Shown here piece by piece: positions 8,108 to 18,069 of a stretch of DNA of 64,000 nucleotides. This stretch comes from Marinomonas shanghaiensis (GTDB lineage Bacteria; Pseudomonadota; Gammaproteobacteria; Pseudomonadales; Marinomonadaceae): assembly GCF_003259175.1 (NCBI RefSeq), contig NZ_QGOK01000027.1:1-64000 (forward strand). Direction: 5' to 3'. Made by a program: the position numbers and the translations under genes. How positions within the stretch are numbered: position 1 is the first letter of the stretch; every line of letters begins with the position of its first letter. Below the pieces are notes generated by a model. That model searched no databases. It worked only from the letters and a program-made list of their open reading frames with translations, and was not told the DNA's origin.

Positions 8108-10086
8108 TGTCTGCACTCTTAGGCAAACTATCCTGGGATGCGCTTCCATACGACCCGATCGTTATCACGACTTTGTGCGTGGTAGCCATTGCGGCGTGTG
8201 TTATTGCTTTCCTAGTGATAAAAAACAACTTACTTGGTGTACTCTGGAATGATTGGTTAACGTCCGTTGACCACAAACGTCTAGGTGTAATGTACATAGT
8301 ATTGGCGTTCGTGATGCTTATTCGTGGTTTCGCTGATGCCATAATGATGCGTTTGCAGCTTGCGCTTGCCACGAACGGTGACCCCGGCTACTTGCCTCCA
8401 AGTCACTATGACCAAATCTTTACCGCTCATGGTGTCATCATGATCATCTTTATGGCGATGCCATTTATGATTGGTTTGATGAACATTGTTGTGCCCTTAC
8501 AGATTGGCGCACGTGACGTTGCCTTCCCGTTCTTGAACAATTTAAGCTTCTGGCTTGCTGTTTCTGGTGCGGTATTGGTTAACATCTCACTAGGTCTTGG
8601 TGAATTTGCTATGACAGGTTGGGTCGCTTATCCGCCATTATCTGGTCTGGAATACAGTCCGGGTGTTGGGGTCGACTACTATATCTGGGCATTGCAGATA
8701 TCGGGTATCGGTACCACTTTAACTGCAGTTAACTTCTTGGTAACTGTATTTAAAATGCGTGCTCCTGGCATGAAATTGATGGATATGCCGATCTTTACTT
8801 GGACCTGTACTTGGGCCAACATTTTGATCGCAGCTTCTTTCCCAATTTTGACTGCTGTATTAGCGATGTTAACGCTTGACCGTTACTTAGACTTCCACTT
8901 CTTTACGAATGATGGCGGCGGTAACTCAATGATGTATATCAACTTGTTCTGGGCATGGGGTCACCCTGAGGTGTACATCCTTGTACTTCCAGCATTTGGT
9001 ATCTTCTCTGAGATTGTCTCTACCTTTACTGGTAAGCGTTTGTTTGGTTACAAGTCTATGGTGTGGGCAACGGCATCGATATCCATTCTTGGTTTCATCG
9101 TTTGGTTGCATCACTTCTTCACCATGGGTTCCAGCGCGAACGTCAATGCCTTCTTTGGTATCATGACAATGATTATCGCGGTTCCAACGGGTGTGAAACT
9201 GTTTAACTGGTTGTTCACTATGTACCGCGGTCGCCTTCGTGTGACAGTGCCGGTTCTTTGGACACTTGGTTTCATGGTGACATTCACTATCGGTGGTATG
9301 ACAGGTGTACTACTTGCTGTACCGGGTGCTGACTATGTATTGCATAACAGCTTGTTCTTGATCGCTCACTTCCACAACACCATCATAGGTGGTGCGGTAT
9401 TTGGCTATCTTGCTGGTTTTGCTTTCTGGTTCCCGAAAGTGATGGGCTTCCACCTTAACGTTAAGTTGGGTAAAGCGGCTTTCTGGTGCTGGTTGGTCGG
9501 TTTCTTCTTAGCCTTTATGCCTTTGTACGTTCTAGGTTTCTTGGGTATGACGCGTCGTCTTAACCATACGGATAACCCAGACTGGAATATCTGGCTATAC
9601 ATAGCAGTTGTGGGTGCGTTTGTTATCCTTGCGGGTATCATCTGTCAGTTCCTACAGTTGTATGTCAGTTTCCGTGATCGTAAGCAAAACTTGGATACGA
9701 CGGGTGATCCATGGAACGGCCATACTCTTGAGTGGGCGACCTCGTCTCCGCCACAGTTCTATAACTTTGCCGAGCTTCCTGTCGTTTCTGATATCGATGC
9801 GTTTACTGATATGAAAGAAAAAGGCACAGCGTACGTTCGTAAAGAGAGCTATGCGCCAATCCATATGCCGAAAAACACCATGGCGGGTATTGTTATTGGT
9901 GGTCTTATCACAGCGTTTGGTTTTGCTATGATTTGGCATATTTGGTGGTTAGCTATTGTTGGTTTGGTTGGCTCGATCGTCACTTTTGTGGTGCGCGCTT
10001 ATACCAAAGATGTGGATTACTATGTACAGCCAGATGAAGTGGCTCGCATTGAGAATGCACATTTAGATAACGTGGCTAAGGGGTAA
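8107..10086 (+). CDS. cyoB: Cytochrome bo3 ubiquinol oxidase subunit I
   Basis: 659 residues, the usual CyoB length, with about fifteen transmembrane helices. Catalytic residues are visible: GHPEVY with His286 (CuB ligand) covalently linkable to Tyr290, and the His335-His336 pair (WLHHFF) that completes the CuB site. The heme-ligand histidines are in the TAHGVIM segment near residue 106 and AHFHNTI near residue 419. It oxidises ubiquinol, reduces oxygen and pumps protons across the inner membrane. It overlaps cyoA by one base and is 2 bases from cyoC, so translation is probably coupled. Confidence 0.97.
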   Translation: MSALLGKLSWDALPYDPIVITTLCVVAIAACVIAFLVIKNNLLGVLWNDWLTSVDHKRLGVMYIVLAFVMLIRGFADAIMMRLQLALATNGDPGYLPPSHYDQIFTAHGVIMIIFMAMPFMIGLMNIVVPLQIGARDVAFPFLNNLSFWLAVSGAVLVNISLGLGEFAMTGWVAYPPLSGLEYSPGVGVDYYIWALQISGIGTTLTAVNFLVTVFKMRAPGMKLMDMPIFTWTCTWANILIAASFPILTAVLAMLTLDRYLDFHFFTNDGGGNSMMYINLFWAWGHPEVYILVLPAFGIFSEIVSTFTGKRLFGYKSMVWATASISILGFIVWLHHFFTMGSSANVNAFFGIMTMIIAVPTGVKLFNWLFTMYRGRLRVTVPVLWTLGFMVTFTIGGMTGVLLAVPGADYVLHNSLFLIAHFHNTIIGGAVFGYLAGFAFWFPKVMGFHLNVKLGKAAFWCWLVGFFLAFMPLYVLGFLGMTRRLNHTDNPDWNIWLYIAVVGAFVILAGIICQFLQLYVSFRDRKQNLDTTGDPWNGHTLEWATSSPPQFYNFAELPVVSDIDAFTDMKEKGTAYVRKESYAPIHMPKNTMAGIVIGGLITAFGFAMIWHIWWLAIVGLVGSIVTFVVRAYTKDVDYYVQPDEVARIENAHLDNVAKG

Positions 10087-10088
10087 TC

Positions 10089-10706
10089 ATGAGCACAACA
10101 CATATGAATACGCACGGCGCTCACGACGCCGCTCATGACGAGCATCACGATACTGGTGGCAACACCGTATTTGGATTCTGGTTGTACTTGATGACAGACT
10201 GTTTGCTTTTTGCATCAGTCTTCGCTACCTACGCTGTGCTCTTTATGAACACAGCAGGTGGCGTATCCGGAAAAGAGATTTTTGAGCTTGAGTTGATTCT
10301 TGCTGGAACCGCTGCGTTACTTATTTCAAGTATCACATTCGGTTTTGCTATGATCTGTGCTCATAGAAAGAATCGTGCTGGTACACTGATGTGGTTAGTG
10401 GCGACTTTCATTTTTGGCGGGATCTTCATCGCGCTAGAATTGTATGAATTCAACCACTTGATCCACAATGGTAATGGTCCTCAAGCCAGTGCTTTTCTAT
10501 CTGCCTTCTTTAGCTTAGTCGGTTTACATGGTTTGCATGTTACCGCTGGTTTGATTTGGATGATAATCTTGTTCGTTGAAATTGTGATGACAGGGTTAAC
10601 TGGTCGTGCGTTGACTCGCTTGGCTTGTTTAAGCTTGTTCTGGCACTTTTTGGACATTATCTGGATTTGTGTTTTCACCGTTGTTTATCTGATGGGGGCG
10701 ATCTAA
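10089..10706 (+). CDS. cyoC: Cytochrome bo3 ubiquinol oxidase subunit III
   Basis: 205 residues with five predicted transmembrane helices and a His-rich N-terminus ([18 protein letters not shown]). The family segment [21 protein letters not shown] is recognisable at about residues 28-48, as is [13 protein letters not shown]. It stabilises the oxidase core. The stop codon overlaps the cyoD start by one base. Confidence 0.95.
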   Translation: MSTTHMNTHGAHDAAHDEHHDTGGNTVFGFWLYLMTDCLLFASVFATYAVLFMNTAGGVSGKEIFELELILAGTAALLISSITFGFAMICAHRKNRAGTLMWLVATFIFGGIFIALELYEFNHLIHNGNGPQASAFLSAFFSLVGLHGLHVTAGLIWMIILFVEIVMTGLTGRALTRLACLSLFWHFLDIIWICVFTVVYLMGAI

Positions 10707-11026
10707 TGAGCGATCATTCTTCTGAAGCGCATTCACACGGTAGCGTTAAATCGTACATAGTGGGCTTTATTTGGTCAGTTATTTTGACCGCTATCCCATT
10801 TTGGATGGTCATGACGGAAGCGTTTGATAAAGGACCAACTTACATAACAATCGTTGTGTTAGCCATTGTTCAGATTTTTGTGCATTTGAAGTATTTTCTT
10901 CATTTGAACTTTTCTCAACAAGGCAAGTTGGATACTTATTCATTTATTTTTTCTGCCGTTATCATTGTCATGGTGGTGGGATTGTCCGTATGGATTATCT
11001 ACGCTTCCAACGCGATGATGATGTAA
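10706..11026 (+). CDS. cyoD: Cytochrome bo3 ubiquinol oxidase subunit IV
   Basis: 106 residues beginning [12 protein letters not shown], with three transmembrane helices and the typical VQIFVHLKYFLHLN motif near residues 60-73. The ATG at 10706 overlaps the cyoC stop in a TAATG arrangement, so earlier in-frame starts were rejected. It acts in assembly and stability of the bo3 complex. Confidence 0.93.
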   Translation: MSDHSSEAHSHGSVKSYIVGFIWSVILTAIPFWMVMTEAFDKGPTYITIVVLAIVQIFVHLKYFLHLNFSQQGKLDTYSFIFSAVIIVMVVGLSVWIIYASNAMMM

Positions 11027-11097
11027 GCAGAGTAATTTGATGATTATGCGGACTTTTTTCATGTTAAGTGATACCTGTCCGATGGGAGCCGATAAAG

Positions 11098-11988
11098 ATG
11101 TTTAAGCGTTATCTTCAGGTGACTAAGCCTGGCATCATTATGGGCAACCTCATCTCTGTTGCGGGGGGCTTCTTTTTAGCCTCCCGTGGCGAGATTGATT
11201 GGATTCTTATGCTAGCGACAGTGATTGGCTTGTCGTTAGTCGTTGCGTCTGGTTGTGCCATTAACAACTACATTGATAGAGATATTGATGCCAAGATGCA
11301 GCGCACACGTAACCGCGTGACGGTAAATGGTGAGATGTCAGGTAAAGCGGCATTTTTCCATGGTGTGGTGTTGGGCATCATTGGTTTTGCTTTGTTAGCC
11401 TACTTTACCAACTGGGTCGCGGTTGCTTTCGCGGCTTTTGGTTATGTTGTCTACGTTGGCTTGTATACTATGTATTTCAAGCGCAATTCCGTTTATGGAA
11501 CCTTCGTTGGTAGTTTATCGGGTGCCGTTCCTCCAGTGGTGGGATACTGTGCTGCTGCAGGTCAGTTCGATGCAGGCGCTGCAATTTTGCTGACAATGTT
11601 TTGTATTTGGCAAATGCCACATTCTTATGCGATTGCTATTTTTCGCTACAAAGACTACGAAGCAGCAGGCATACCTGTTTTGCCTGTTTCAAAAGGCATC
11701 GCAAAAGCAAAACGCCATATAATCCTTCATATCGCTGCTTTTGCCGTGGTGGCTGCATTGTTGCCATTGACGGGCTATGTTGGTATTGGTTTTATGGTCG
11801 TTGCGCTAGCGACAAGTCTATGGTGGTTAGCCATGGCGTTACGAGGTTATCGTTTAGGTGTTGATGTAAACAAATGGGCACGCCAAGTGTTCTTTTTTTC
11901 CATCATTACGGTGACGGCGCTTAGTGTGACCATGGCCTTGGATTTTAATGAAGTGTCTCCAAACTTATTGGTGTTTGCAGCTCATTAA
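11098..11988 (+). CDS. cyoE: Protoheme IX farnesyltransferase (heme O synthase)
   Basis: 296 residues of the UbiA prenyltransferase superfamily, with about nine transmembrane helices. The first Asp-rich motif is visible as [15 protein letters not shown] (about residues 57-71) and YTMYFKR follows in the next loop. It farnesylates heme B to the heme O used by CyoB. The ATG at 11098 is preferred because the family N-terminus ([12 protein letters not shown]) follows immediately. It is the last gene of the cyo operon, 71 bases after cyoD, and is followed by a terminator. Confidence 0.95.
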   Translation: MFKRYLQVTKPGIIMGNLISVAGGFFLASRGEIDWILMLATVIGLSLVVASGCAINNYIDRDIDAKMQRTRNRVTVNGEMSGKAAFFHGVVLGIIGFALLAYFTNWVAVAFAAFGYVVYVGLYTMYFKRNSVYGTFVGSLSGAVPPVVGYCAAAGQFDAGAAILLTMFCIWQMPHSYAIAIFRYKDYEAAGIPVLPVSKGIAKAKRHIILHIAAFAVVAALLPLTGYVGIGFMVVALATSLWWLAMALRGYRLGVDVNKWARQVFFFSIITVTALSVTMALDFNEVSPNLLVFAAH

Positions 11989-12000
11989 TCCATGCTTTCA

Positions 12001-12025
12001 AAACGGGCTTTTAGCCCGTTTTTTA
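12001..12025 (+). terminator. Terminator of the cyo operon
   Basis: A perfect 9-base-pair stem AAACGGGCT / AGCCCGTTT with a TTT loop is followed by a continuous T-run, 12 bases past the cyoE stop. Confidence 0.92.
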
Positions 12026-12191
12026 TTTCCTTCCTGTTCCTTCCATCCCTTTCTATTTCCACTAATATTCGTTATTTTGAGTGCTGCCTATTGTGCAATA
12101 ATTCCACAAGGAGCCTTCCTGTATTTTCACTGCCGCGTAGTGAAGAAACGGCTCTTTCACTTGGCGCTTAACAATTAAAAAGGACGAGTGA

Positions 12192-13856
12192 ATGAAAAAG
12201 CTTTTGGCCTTGTTACTACAAACTCTGCTATTGCTTGGTTTCATGACTAATGCGGCTCATGCAGATGTTCTGCGCTGCCAAGCATTAGTTGCAAAGGCGC
12301 CACTGAATGTGGAAATGACAAGCACTATGATGAGCCGTGATAAGGATGTCAGAAGTCCATATTGCCTTGTTTCTGGCGTAATAGCTCAGCGAATGGGAGT
12401 GAATAGCAAATTTTATGGTATTCAGTTTGAACTACGATTACCAGATTTTTGGCAGGGCCGTTTTGCCTACCAATTCAATGGTGGTTTGGACGGAGAAGTA
12501 AAACCTGCATTGGGTAAAATGACTGGGCTGATGCCGTCTCAGTACGCTATCAACCAGGGGTTTGCGGTGGTTTCAAGCAACGGCGGTCATGATGCGAGAG
12601 CTTACCCTGAAACGGGTCTTGCTGGCGTTGCTGCGTTTGGTCACGATCCAGAAGCGCGTCGTGATTATGCCTATGGAGCGGTGCAAAAACTTAACCCCAT
12701 CGCCCGGGGGTTGGTTGAGAGCTATTATGGATCGCCTATTAAATATTCTTATGGCCTTGGGCAGTCTAATGGTGGACGTCTGGCAATGGTGGCGGCAACT
12801 CGCTTCCCCACTATGTTTGATGGCTTATTGGTTGGTTATCCTGGTTTTAATCTGCCGAAAGCCGCGTTACAACAAGCTTGGGACACTCAGGCGCTTTACC
12901 ATGTGAATGACAACATTAGCCGAGCTTTGACTCGGCGCGATTTGGTGGTGTTCGCGAAAAAAATCTTAGATCAATGTGATGGATTAGATGGAATCTATGA
13001 TGACATGGTATTTGCCACAGACGCTTGCCAAAAAGTGTTTGATCCTAAAGTTTTGGTGTGTAAAAGTGATTTTGATAAGTACTGTTTATCAATGATTAAG
13101 GTCGCGGCGCTAATCAAAATGCATGCAGGCCCTCACAATTCAAAAGATCAGGCCTTGTACACCGATTGGGTGTATGACACGGGCATTCGGTCTAATAATT
13201 GGCGCATGTGGAAACTGGAAAGCTCCGTTTCCGATTGGAGTCACAAACCCATTAATGTGGTAATGGGAAGCGCTTCCTTAGCGAATGTTTTTACCACACC
13301 TTATACGAATGTTGCGGGTGATATTTATTCATTAGAAAACTACTTGCTTAAGTTTGATTTTGATAAAGACGCGCCCAAAATCTTCGCCACGAATAGCCAG
13401 TTCAAAGAGTCTGCTATGACTATGATGACACCACCTGATGCTGCCAAACCCAAGCTGAGTGAGTTTAAGCAAAATGGTGGAAAAATGCTGATTTTCCATG
13501 GTAATAGTGATCCGGTTTTTTCGGTAAAAGACACCATGCGTTGGTATGATTTTCTCGATTTTGGCTTAGTGGGTCGCGCTCATGAGTTTGTACGCTTGTA
13601 TCGAGTGCCTGGTATGCCCCATGGTCAAGGAGGTCCGTCGGCTGATAAGTTTGATATGCTTCAGCCCTTGGTTTCATGGGTTGAAAGGAAACAGGCGCCG
13701 CAAGAAATTGTGGCTGCAACCCGCCCTGACAACCCAGAAATCACCGCCCGCATGGCAGGTATGACAAGGCCTCTGTGCCCATATCCTGCTTACGCCAGGT
13801 ACAATAAAGGAGATTTTCTTAAAGCAAGCTCTTTTCAATGTGTGGTCGCTGAATAA
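12192..13856 (+). CDS. Secreted tannase/feruloyl esterase-family hydrolase lacking the usual disulfide
   Basis: 554 residues with a Sec signal peptide ending near ANAAHA-D (residue ~24). The alpha/beta hydrolase core carries GQSNGGR with nucleophile Ser192, FHGNSDPV with Asp440 and GMPHGQGG with His477. The lid has the calcium-loop-like CDGLDGIYD (262-270). Family enzymes cleave esters of plant phenolics (feruloyl esterases, tannases, MHETase). The hallmark CS-D-HC disulfide is absent: the residue before Ser is Gln rather than Cys and the one after His is Gly rather than Cys. Substrate unknown. It is convergent with the SDR gene, only 5 bases apart, and the start has AAAAGGACGAG upstream. Confidence 0.85.
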   Translation: MKKLLALLLQTLLLLGFMTNAAHADVLRCQALVAKAPLNVEMTSTMMSRDKDVRSPYCLVSGVIAQRMGVNSKFYGIQFELRLPDFWQGRFAYQFNGGLDGEVKPALGKMTGLMPSQYAINQGFAVVSSNGGHDARAYPETGLAGVAAFGHDPEARRDYAYGAVQKLNPIARGLVESYYGSPIKYSYGLGQSNGGRLAMVAATRFPTMFDGLLVGYPGFNLPKAALQQAWDTQALYHVNDNISRALTRRDLVVFAKKILDQCDGLDGIYDDMVFATDACQKVFDPKVLVCKSDFDKYCLSMIKVAALIKMHAGPHNSKDQALYTDWVYDTGIRSNNWRMWKLESSVSDWSHKPINVVMGSASLANVFTTPYTNVAGDIYSLENYLLKFDFDKDAPKIFATNSQFKESAMTMMTPPDAAKPKLSEFKQNGGKMLIFHGNSDPVFSVKDTMRWYDFLDFGLVGRAHEFVRLYRVPGMPHGQGGPSADKFDMLQPLVSWVERKQAPQEIVAATRPDNPEITARMAGMTRPLCPYPAYARYNKGDFLKASSFQCVVAE

Positions 13857-13861
13857 CGGTT

Positions 13862-14611
13862 TTAGCGGCCACCGCCAACATCAATAAAGCCGCCAGTAGA
13901 ATAGCTGGATTTGTCGCTGAGTAACCAGAGAATCGCTTCTGCAACTTCTTCTGGTTGCCCGCCGCGTTGTAATGGCAAATTGGGGCCAATACGATCCACT
14001 CGGCCTGCTTCACCGCCATCCGCATGCATGTCGGTATATATCAACCCAGGTCTGACCACATTAACGCGAATGCCATCGCCTGCGACTTCTAAAGCAAAGC
14101 CTCTAGAGAAAGAGTCTACGGCGCCTTTGCTTGCTGCATAATCGACGTACTCATTGGGTGAGCCATAGACGGAGGCTAGAGAAGAAACATTAACAATGGT
14201 ACCACCATTGCCTCCACGACTTTTCGCCATGTCTTGGAAGGCTTCTTGGCAGCAGATCATAGTGCCGAAAACGTTGGTTTGAAAGATGCGCTGCCAGCGT
14301 TCTGGTTGGGTGTCTACGAAACGAGCTTGTTGATCTAAAACACCCGCGTTGTTTACTAAAGCCTTGATGGCTCCCCACTGACCTCTGATGGTGGCAAACA
14401 TCTTAGAGACTTGATCGCTGTCGCTGATATCGGCTTGTACACAATGGGCTAAACCACCAAACGCAACGATTTCAGCGGCGACGTTTTCCGCTGAAGTCGC
14501 GTCTTTTCGATAGTTAATAATGACCCGATAACCTTGCTGAGCAGCCAGTTTAGCCGTCGCCGCGCCAATGCCTCTTCCACCGCCCGTGATCAAAAGTATA
14601 GGGGAGTTCAT
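13862..14611 (-). CDS. Short-chain dehydrogenase/reductase
   Basis: 249 residues of the classical SDR type. The NAD(P) motif TGGGRGIG is at residues 9-16, NNAG near residue 87, catalytic Ser in VSSLAS, and YVDYAASKG supplies Tyr and Lys of the YxxxK pair. The C-terminal VRPGLIYTDM and GGFIDVGGGR segments are standard. The presence of an Arg in the R-K-D segment after strand 2 suggests NADP preference, but that is inference. The substrate is not predictable. It is convergent with the esterase gene and divergent from the marR-emrAB operon. Confidence 0.85.
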   Translation of the reverse strand: MNSPILLITGGGRGIGAATAKLAAQQGYRVIINYRKDATSAENVAAEIVAFGGLAHCVQADISDSDQVSKMFATIRGQWGAIKALVNNAGVLDQQARFVDTQPERWQRIFQTNVFGTMICCQEAFQDMAKSRGGNGGTIVNVSSLASVYGSPNEYVDYAASKGAVDSFSRGFALEVAGDGIRVNVVRPGLIYTDMHADGGEAGRVDRIGPNLPLQRGGQPEEVAEAILWLLSDKSSYSTGGFIDVGGGR

Positions 14612-14775
14612 ATGACTATCCTTATTTGTTTAGTAGTGATTAACAATAACGTGACTAATTATGCAAAACCAGCTGATTTCTCATGGGATTGAAAACGCTT
14701 AAGTCGACAATTTGCTTGAGATTTAGGATGTATTGAGCATATTCATCCTGCCATGTTGAATATAGTAAGTAATGT

Positions 14776-14795
14776 ATATAATAATCTTATTATAT
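14776..14795. promoter_or_regulatory. Palindromic operator upstream of marR
   Basis: A perfect 20-base dyad (ATATAATAA-TC-TTATTATAT) ends 18 bases before the MarR start codon. MarR-family repressors typically bind such 16-20 base palindromes overlapping their own promoter, so autoregulation of the marR-emrA-emrB operon is likely. It could also contain the promoter -10 element. Confidence 0.65.
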
Positions 14796-14813
14796 TAAAA
14801 GTTGGTGATTTAT

Positions 14814-15239
14814 ATGCAGACAAATAACATTGGTTTCCTCTTAACAGACATCATTCGTCTCATGCGCAGGGAATACTCAAAAAGCGATTTGTGTATGACC
14901 CCAATGCAAGCTCGGGCGCTTGTTTACGTTTCTCGCTATGAAGGCGTTCGGCAGGTGCAACTGGCAGAAATGCTTGATATTCAGCCTATTACATTGGCTC
15001 GACTGATAGATCAATTGGCAGACGATCAGTTGATTGAGCGTCGTCCTGATCCTAAGGATCGCCGTGCCTATGGATTATATCTCATGGAGAAATCGACGCC
15101 GTTATTGGAAAAAATTGATCTTGAGGTGAAGCGGGTCCATGAAAAAGCGTTTCAAGGTTTATCTGAAAAGCAGGTGAGCGAGCTTCAAGGCGCGCTTGTG
15201 GTTATGCATACCAATTTATCAGCTGATTCGTCATTATAG
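14814..15239 (+). CDS. MarR-family repressor of an EmrAB-type pump
   Basis: 141 residues from the ATG at 14814 (a TTG 12 bases upstream is the alternative). The winged helix is clear: VRQVQLAEMLDIQPITLARLI as recognition helices, then the wing RRPDPKDRRAYGLYL. The helical dimerisation ends surround it. It is the first gene of an operon with emrA-like (24-base gap) and emrB-like genes, the arrangement of E. coli emrRAB, so it most likely represses the pump and is released by hydrophobic drugs or phenolics. A palindrome lies immediately upstream. Confidence 0.88.
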   Translation: MQTNNIGFLLTDIIRLMRREYSKSDLCMTPMQARALVYVSRYEGVRQVQLAEMLDIQPITLARLIDQLADDQLIERRPDPKDRRAYGLYLMEKSTPLLEKIDLEVKRVHEKAFQGLSEKQVSELQGALVVMHTNLSADSSL

Positions 15240-15263
15240 AATTTACTTGGAGAAATACCGGAA

Positions 15264-16328
15264 ATGAGTGAACAAGAAACGATTTCATCTATACCAAAGC
15301 AAGTGGAAAAGCGTACCACTCGCCGTATTTTTTTAATGGCATTGCCTGTAGTGGTCATACTGGCCTCCGTTTTTGTTTATATGAAAGGCGGCCGTTATGT
15401 TGAAACAGACAATGCTTATATTCGGTCTGATATCACGACCATTAATGCCGAAGTGTCTGGGGCAATCGAGACGATTTCCGTCAAAGAAAACGAGAAAGTA
15501 TCAAAAGGTCAGTTGTTATTTAGCCTAGATGAAACCCCGTTTAAGGTTGCGGAAGCGAAAGCACAAGCACAATTGCAGCAAGTAAGATTGAATATTCTGG
15601 AGCAGAAAGCCGCTTATGAGGAGAAAAAAGCCGAGATAACGCTCGCTGAGAAACAGTTTGCTTTTAATCAGCGAGAAGAGAAACGCCAAGCAAATTTGTT
15701 AAAACAGAAATTCATTTCCGATACTCAATTTGACCAGGCCAAACAAGCCGCTGAAGTCAGCGAACTCAATGTGATGACGCTGAAGAAAGACTTGTTCCGT
15801 TTGAAAGAGGCGTTGGGTGGAGACCCAAGCGCACCACTGGAAACGCATCCGAGCTATCAAGCAGCACAGGCATCACTGGATCAAGCGCGCATTGACCTTG
15901 GCCATGTAGAAGTGAAGGCGCCAGCATCCGGTGTGGTCGCCAAAGTCCCTAATAGCGGGGAATACATCAATGCTGGCTCAACGGCCATGGTATTGGTCTC
16001 AGACGAGAAACAATGGATAGAAGCCAATTTTACAGAAAAAGATTTGACCTATGTCCAACCAGGTCAAATGGTTGACATCGACGTTGATGCTTATCCAGGT
16101 GTTGTCTTACATGGCAAGGTCGAAAGCATTAGCCCTGCGACGGGATCTGAGTTTTCTGTGATTCCCGCTGAAAACGCCACAGGCAATTGGGTGAAAATCG
16201 CGCAGCGTCTTTCCGTGAAGATTTTGGTCGACACTAATGAAAATACCCCCATATTGCGTACCGGCTTTAGTTCAAATGTAACCATAGACACAGAACATCA
16301 GCGCCGTTTATTCGGTTTAGCCTTGTGA
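15264..16328 (+). CDS. emrA: HlyD/EmrA-family membrane fusion protein
   Basis: 354 residues. An N-terminal transmembrane helix lies at about residues 22-42, followed by a biotinyl-lipoyl half domain (VSGAIETISVKENEKVSKGQ, about 70-90), a coiled-coil alpha-hairpin (about 95-200, rich in Ala, Gln, Glu, Lys), then the second lipoyl half (HVEVKAPASGVVAKV) and beta-barrel. It bridges the inner-membrane EmrB pump to an outer-membrane TolC channel; no tolC lies nearby. It is in an operon with the MarR repressor and emrB. The symbol is by family resemblance. Confidence 0.88.
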   Translation: MSEQETISSIPKQVEKRTTRRIFLMALPVVVILASVFVYMKGGRYVETDNAYIRSDITTINAEVSGAIETISVKENEKVSKGQLLFSLDETPFKVAEAKAQAQLQQVRLNILEQKAAYEEKKAEITLAEKQFAFNQREEKRQANLLKQKFISDTQFDQAKQAAEVSELNVMTLKKDLFRLKEALGGDPSAPLETHPSYQAAQASLDQARIDLGHVEVKAPASGVVAKVPNSGEYINAGSTAMVLVSDEKQWIEANFTEKDLTYVQPGQMVDIDVDAYPGVVLHGKVESISPATGSEFSVIPAENATGNWVKIAQRLSVKILVDTNENTPILRTGFSSNVTIDTEHQRRLFGLAL

Positions 16329-16338
16329 GGTGATTGTT

Positions 16339-17871
16339 ATGGCTATGACACAGGGTCGACAAGCGAAAGAAATGGACGCTCGTACAACTCGTATCATGAT
16401 TACCATCTCCGTGATGTTGGCGACCATTATGCAAGCGCTGGATACGACGATTGCCAACGTTGCCTTGCCACATATGAAAGGCGCGATGGGAACGACCCAA
16501 GACCAGATTTCTTGGGTGTTGACCTCCTACATTGTTGCCGCGGCGATTTGTATGCCGCTTACTGGGGTATTAGCCGCAAAAATAGGTCGTAAACGATTGT
16601 TTATGTGGTCGGTTGTTGGCTTCACCGTATCGTCTATTTTATGTGGTGCCGCGCAATCGTTAGATCAGATTGTCTTATTTCGTTTGCTGCAAGGTGTGTT
16701 TGGTGCGAGTTTGGTGCCCTTATCTCAATCTGTTTTGCTGGACACTTACCCTAAAGAAAAACATGGCTCTGCAATGGCCATGTGGGGGGTTGGTGTTATG
16801 GTTGGGCCAATTTTAGGGCCTTATCTTGGTGGCTTGTTGACGGAGTATTACAGCTGGCGCTGGGTGTTTTATATCAACGTGCCATTTGGCATTGTGGCTT
16901 GGCTGGGTTTAGCCGGTTTCCTAGAAGAGTCTAAGCTGGATAAAAAGCGCAGCTTTGATGTGTATGGTTTTGTGTTACTCGGTGTTGCGATTGGTAGCTT
17001 ACAAATGATGCTTGACCGAGGCGAGTCGCAGAATTGGTTTGCGAGTTTGGAAGTGACGATTGAAGGCCTGCTGACCATTGTGTGCGGAACCATGTTTTTG
17101 GCGCATATTTTTACCCACAGCCATCCGTTTATCGATCCAAAAATGTTTCGCGACAGAAATTTTAGTGTCGGTATGGTGTTCATTTTCATTGTCGGTATTA
17201 TTTTGCTGTCTTCAATGGCACTGTTACCGCCTTTTATGAGCTCGCTAATGGGGTATCCTGTGGTTGATATTGGTGCCATTCTCGCACCAAGAGGCTTTGG
17301 TACCATGGCGGCGATGATCATAGTCGGACGTTTTGCAAATAGGATCGACGCTCGTTTATTCATTACCTTGGGGTTGGTGTTGATCACTGTCTCTATGTGG
17401 GAGATGACGCTATTCACCACGGACGTCACCGCATGGGATATCATTCGCACAGGCTTAGTTCAAGGGACTGGATTAGGATTTATTTTTGTGCCGTTATCCA
17501 CCATTAGTTTTGCGACTTTGGACCCTAAATACCGTAATGAAGGGACGTCGATGTTCAGTCTATTGAGAAACATTGGTAGCAGTATTGGTATTTCGGTGGT
17601 CACAACGTATTTGGCGCAACGAACGCAAATCAACCATGCTGCTTTTGCGGATTATATCAACCCCTTCAGCCTTGGCTTACAACTCGCACAAGAACAGGGG
17701 GCGTATAATACGACAACCGCAGCGGGGCTTGCAGCACTGAACCAGGTTGTCACTGGACAAGCGGCTACTTTGGGTTACTTGCAAGACTTTCGCTTGATGA
17801 TGTGGGTGACTGTCGCAGCTTTGCCGTTAGTATTTTTATTGAAAGGCAAAGCGAAGCAGGCTACGGCATAG
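16339..17871 (+). CDS. emrB: DHA2-family (EmrB-like) multidrug MFS transporter
   Basis: 510 residues with about fourteen membrane helices. DHA2 signatures are visible: LDTTIANVALPHMKG in TM1, the cytoplasmic GRKRLF loop, FRLLQGVFGASLVPLSQS in TM4, and motif C GVGVMVGPILGPYLGG in TM5. It expels hydrophobic compounds using the proton gradient, together with the adjacent EmrA. The ATG at 16339 was preferred over a GTG at 16330 because GAGG lies eight bases upstream. The gap to emrA is only 10 bases. Confidence 0.9.
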   Translation: MAMTQGRQAKEMDARTTRIMITISVMLATIMQALDTTIANVALPHMKGAMGTTQDQISWVLTSYIVAAAICMPLTGVLAAKIGRKRLFMWSVVGFTVSSILCGAAQSLDQIVLFRLLQGVFGASLVPLSQSVLLDTYPKEKHGSAMAMWGVGVMVGPILGPYLGGLLTEYYSWRWVFYINVPFGIVAWLGLAGFLEESKLDKKRSFDVYGFVLLGVAIGSLQMMLDRGESQNWFASLEVTIEGLLTIVCGTMFLAHIFTHSHPFIDPKMFRDRNFSVGMVFIFIVGIILLSSMALLPPFMSSLMGYPVVDIGAILAPRGFGTMAAMIIVGRFANRIDARLFITLGLVLITVSMWEMTLFTTDVTAWDIIRTGLVQGTGLGFIFVPLSTISFATLDPKYRNEGTSMFSLLRNIGSSIGISVVTTYLAQRTQINHAAFADYINPFSLGLQLAQEQGAYNTTTAAGLAALNQVVTGQAATLGYLQDFRLMMWVTVAALPLVFLLKGKAKQATA

Positions 17872-17910
17872 CAAAATAGGTGTGGTGCTCGTTACTTCAA
17901 ATAAATGCTT

Positions 17911-17940
17911 AAAAGCTCTGATTTTTCAGGGCTTTTTTGT
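17911..17940 (+). terminator. Terminator of the marR-emrAB operon
   Basis: An 11-base-pair stem (AAAAGCTCTGA with TCAGGGCTTTT, one G-U pair) and a TTTT loop is followed by TTTGTGTTTTTT, about 40 bases past the emrB stop. Confidence 0.85.
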
Positions 17941-18069
17941 GTTTTTTCGTGCCTTGATTGCCCTCTTAGTTTCGATCAATGAAGACATGAGCTAGTACTG
18001 TCTAAAGTCACACGTTATCATGCAGGCTATCTAGGAATGTAAATTGGCATATTCTGCTGGGGGGCGGCT

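Noticed and set aside
16869-17450. A 193-residue open frame antisense to emrB
   Set aside because: It lies inside a clear DHA2 transporter gene, has no recognisable domain and lacks a ribosome binding site. It is a by-product of codon bias.
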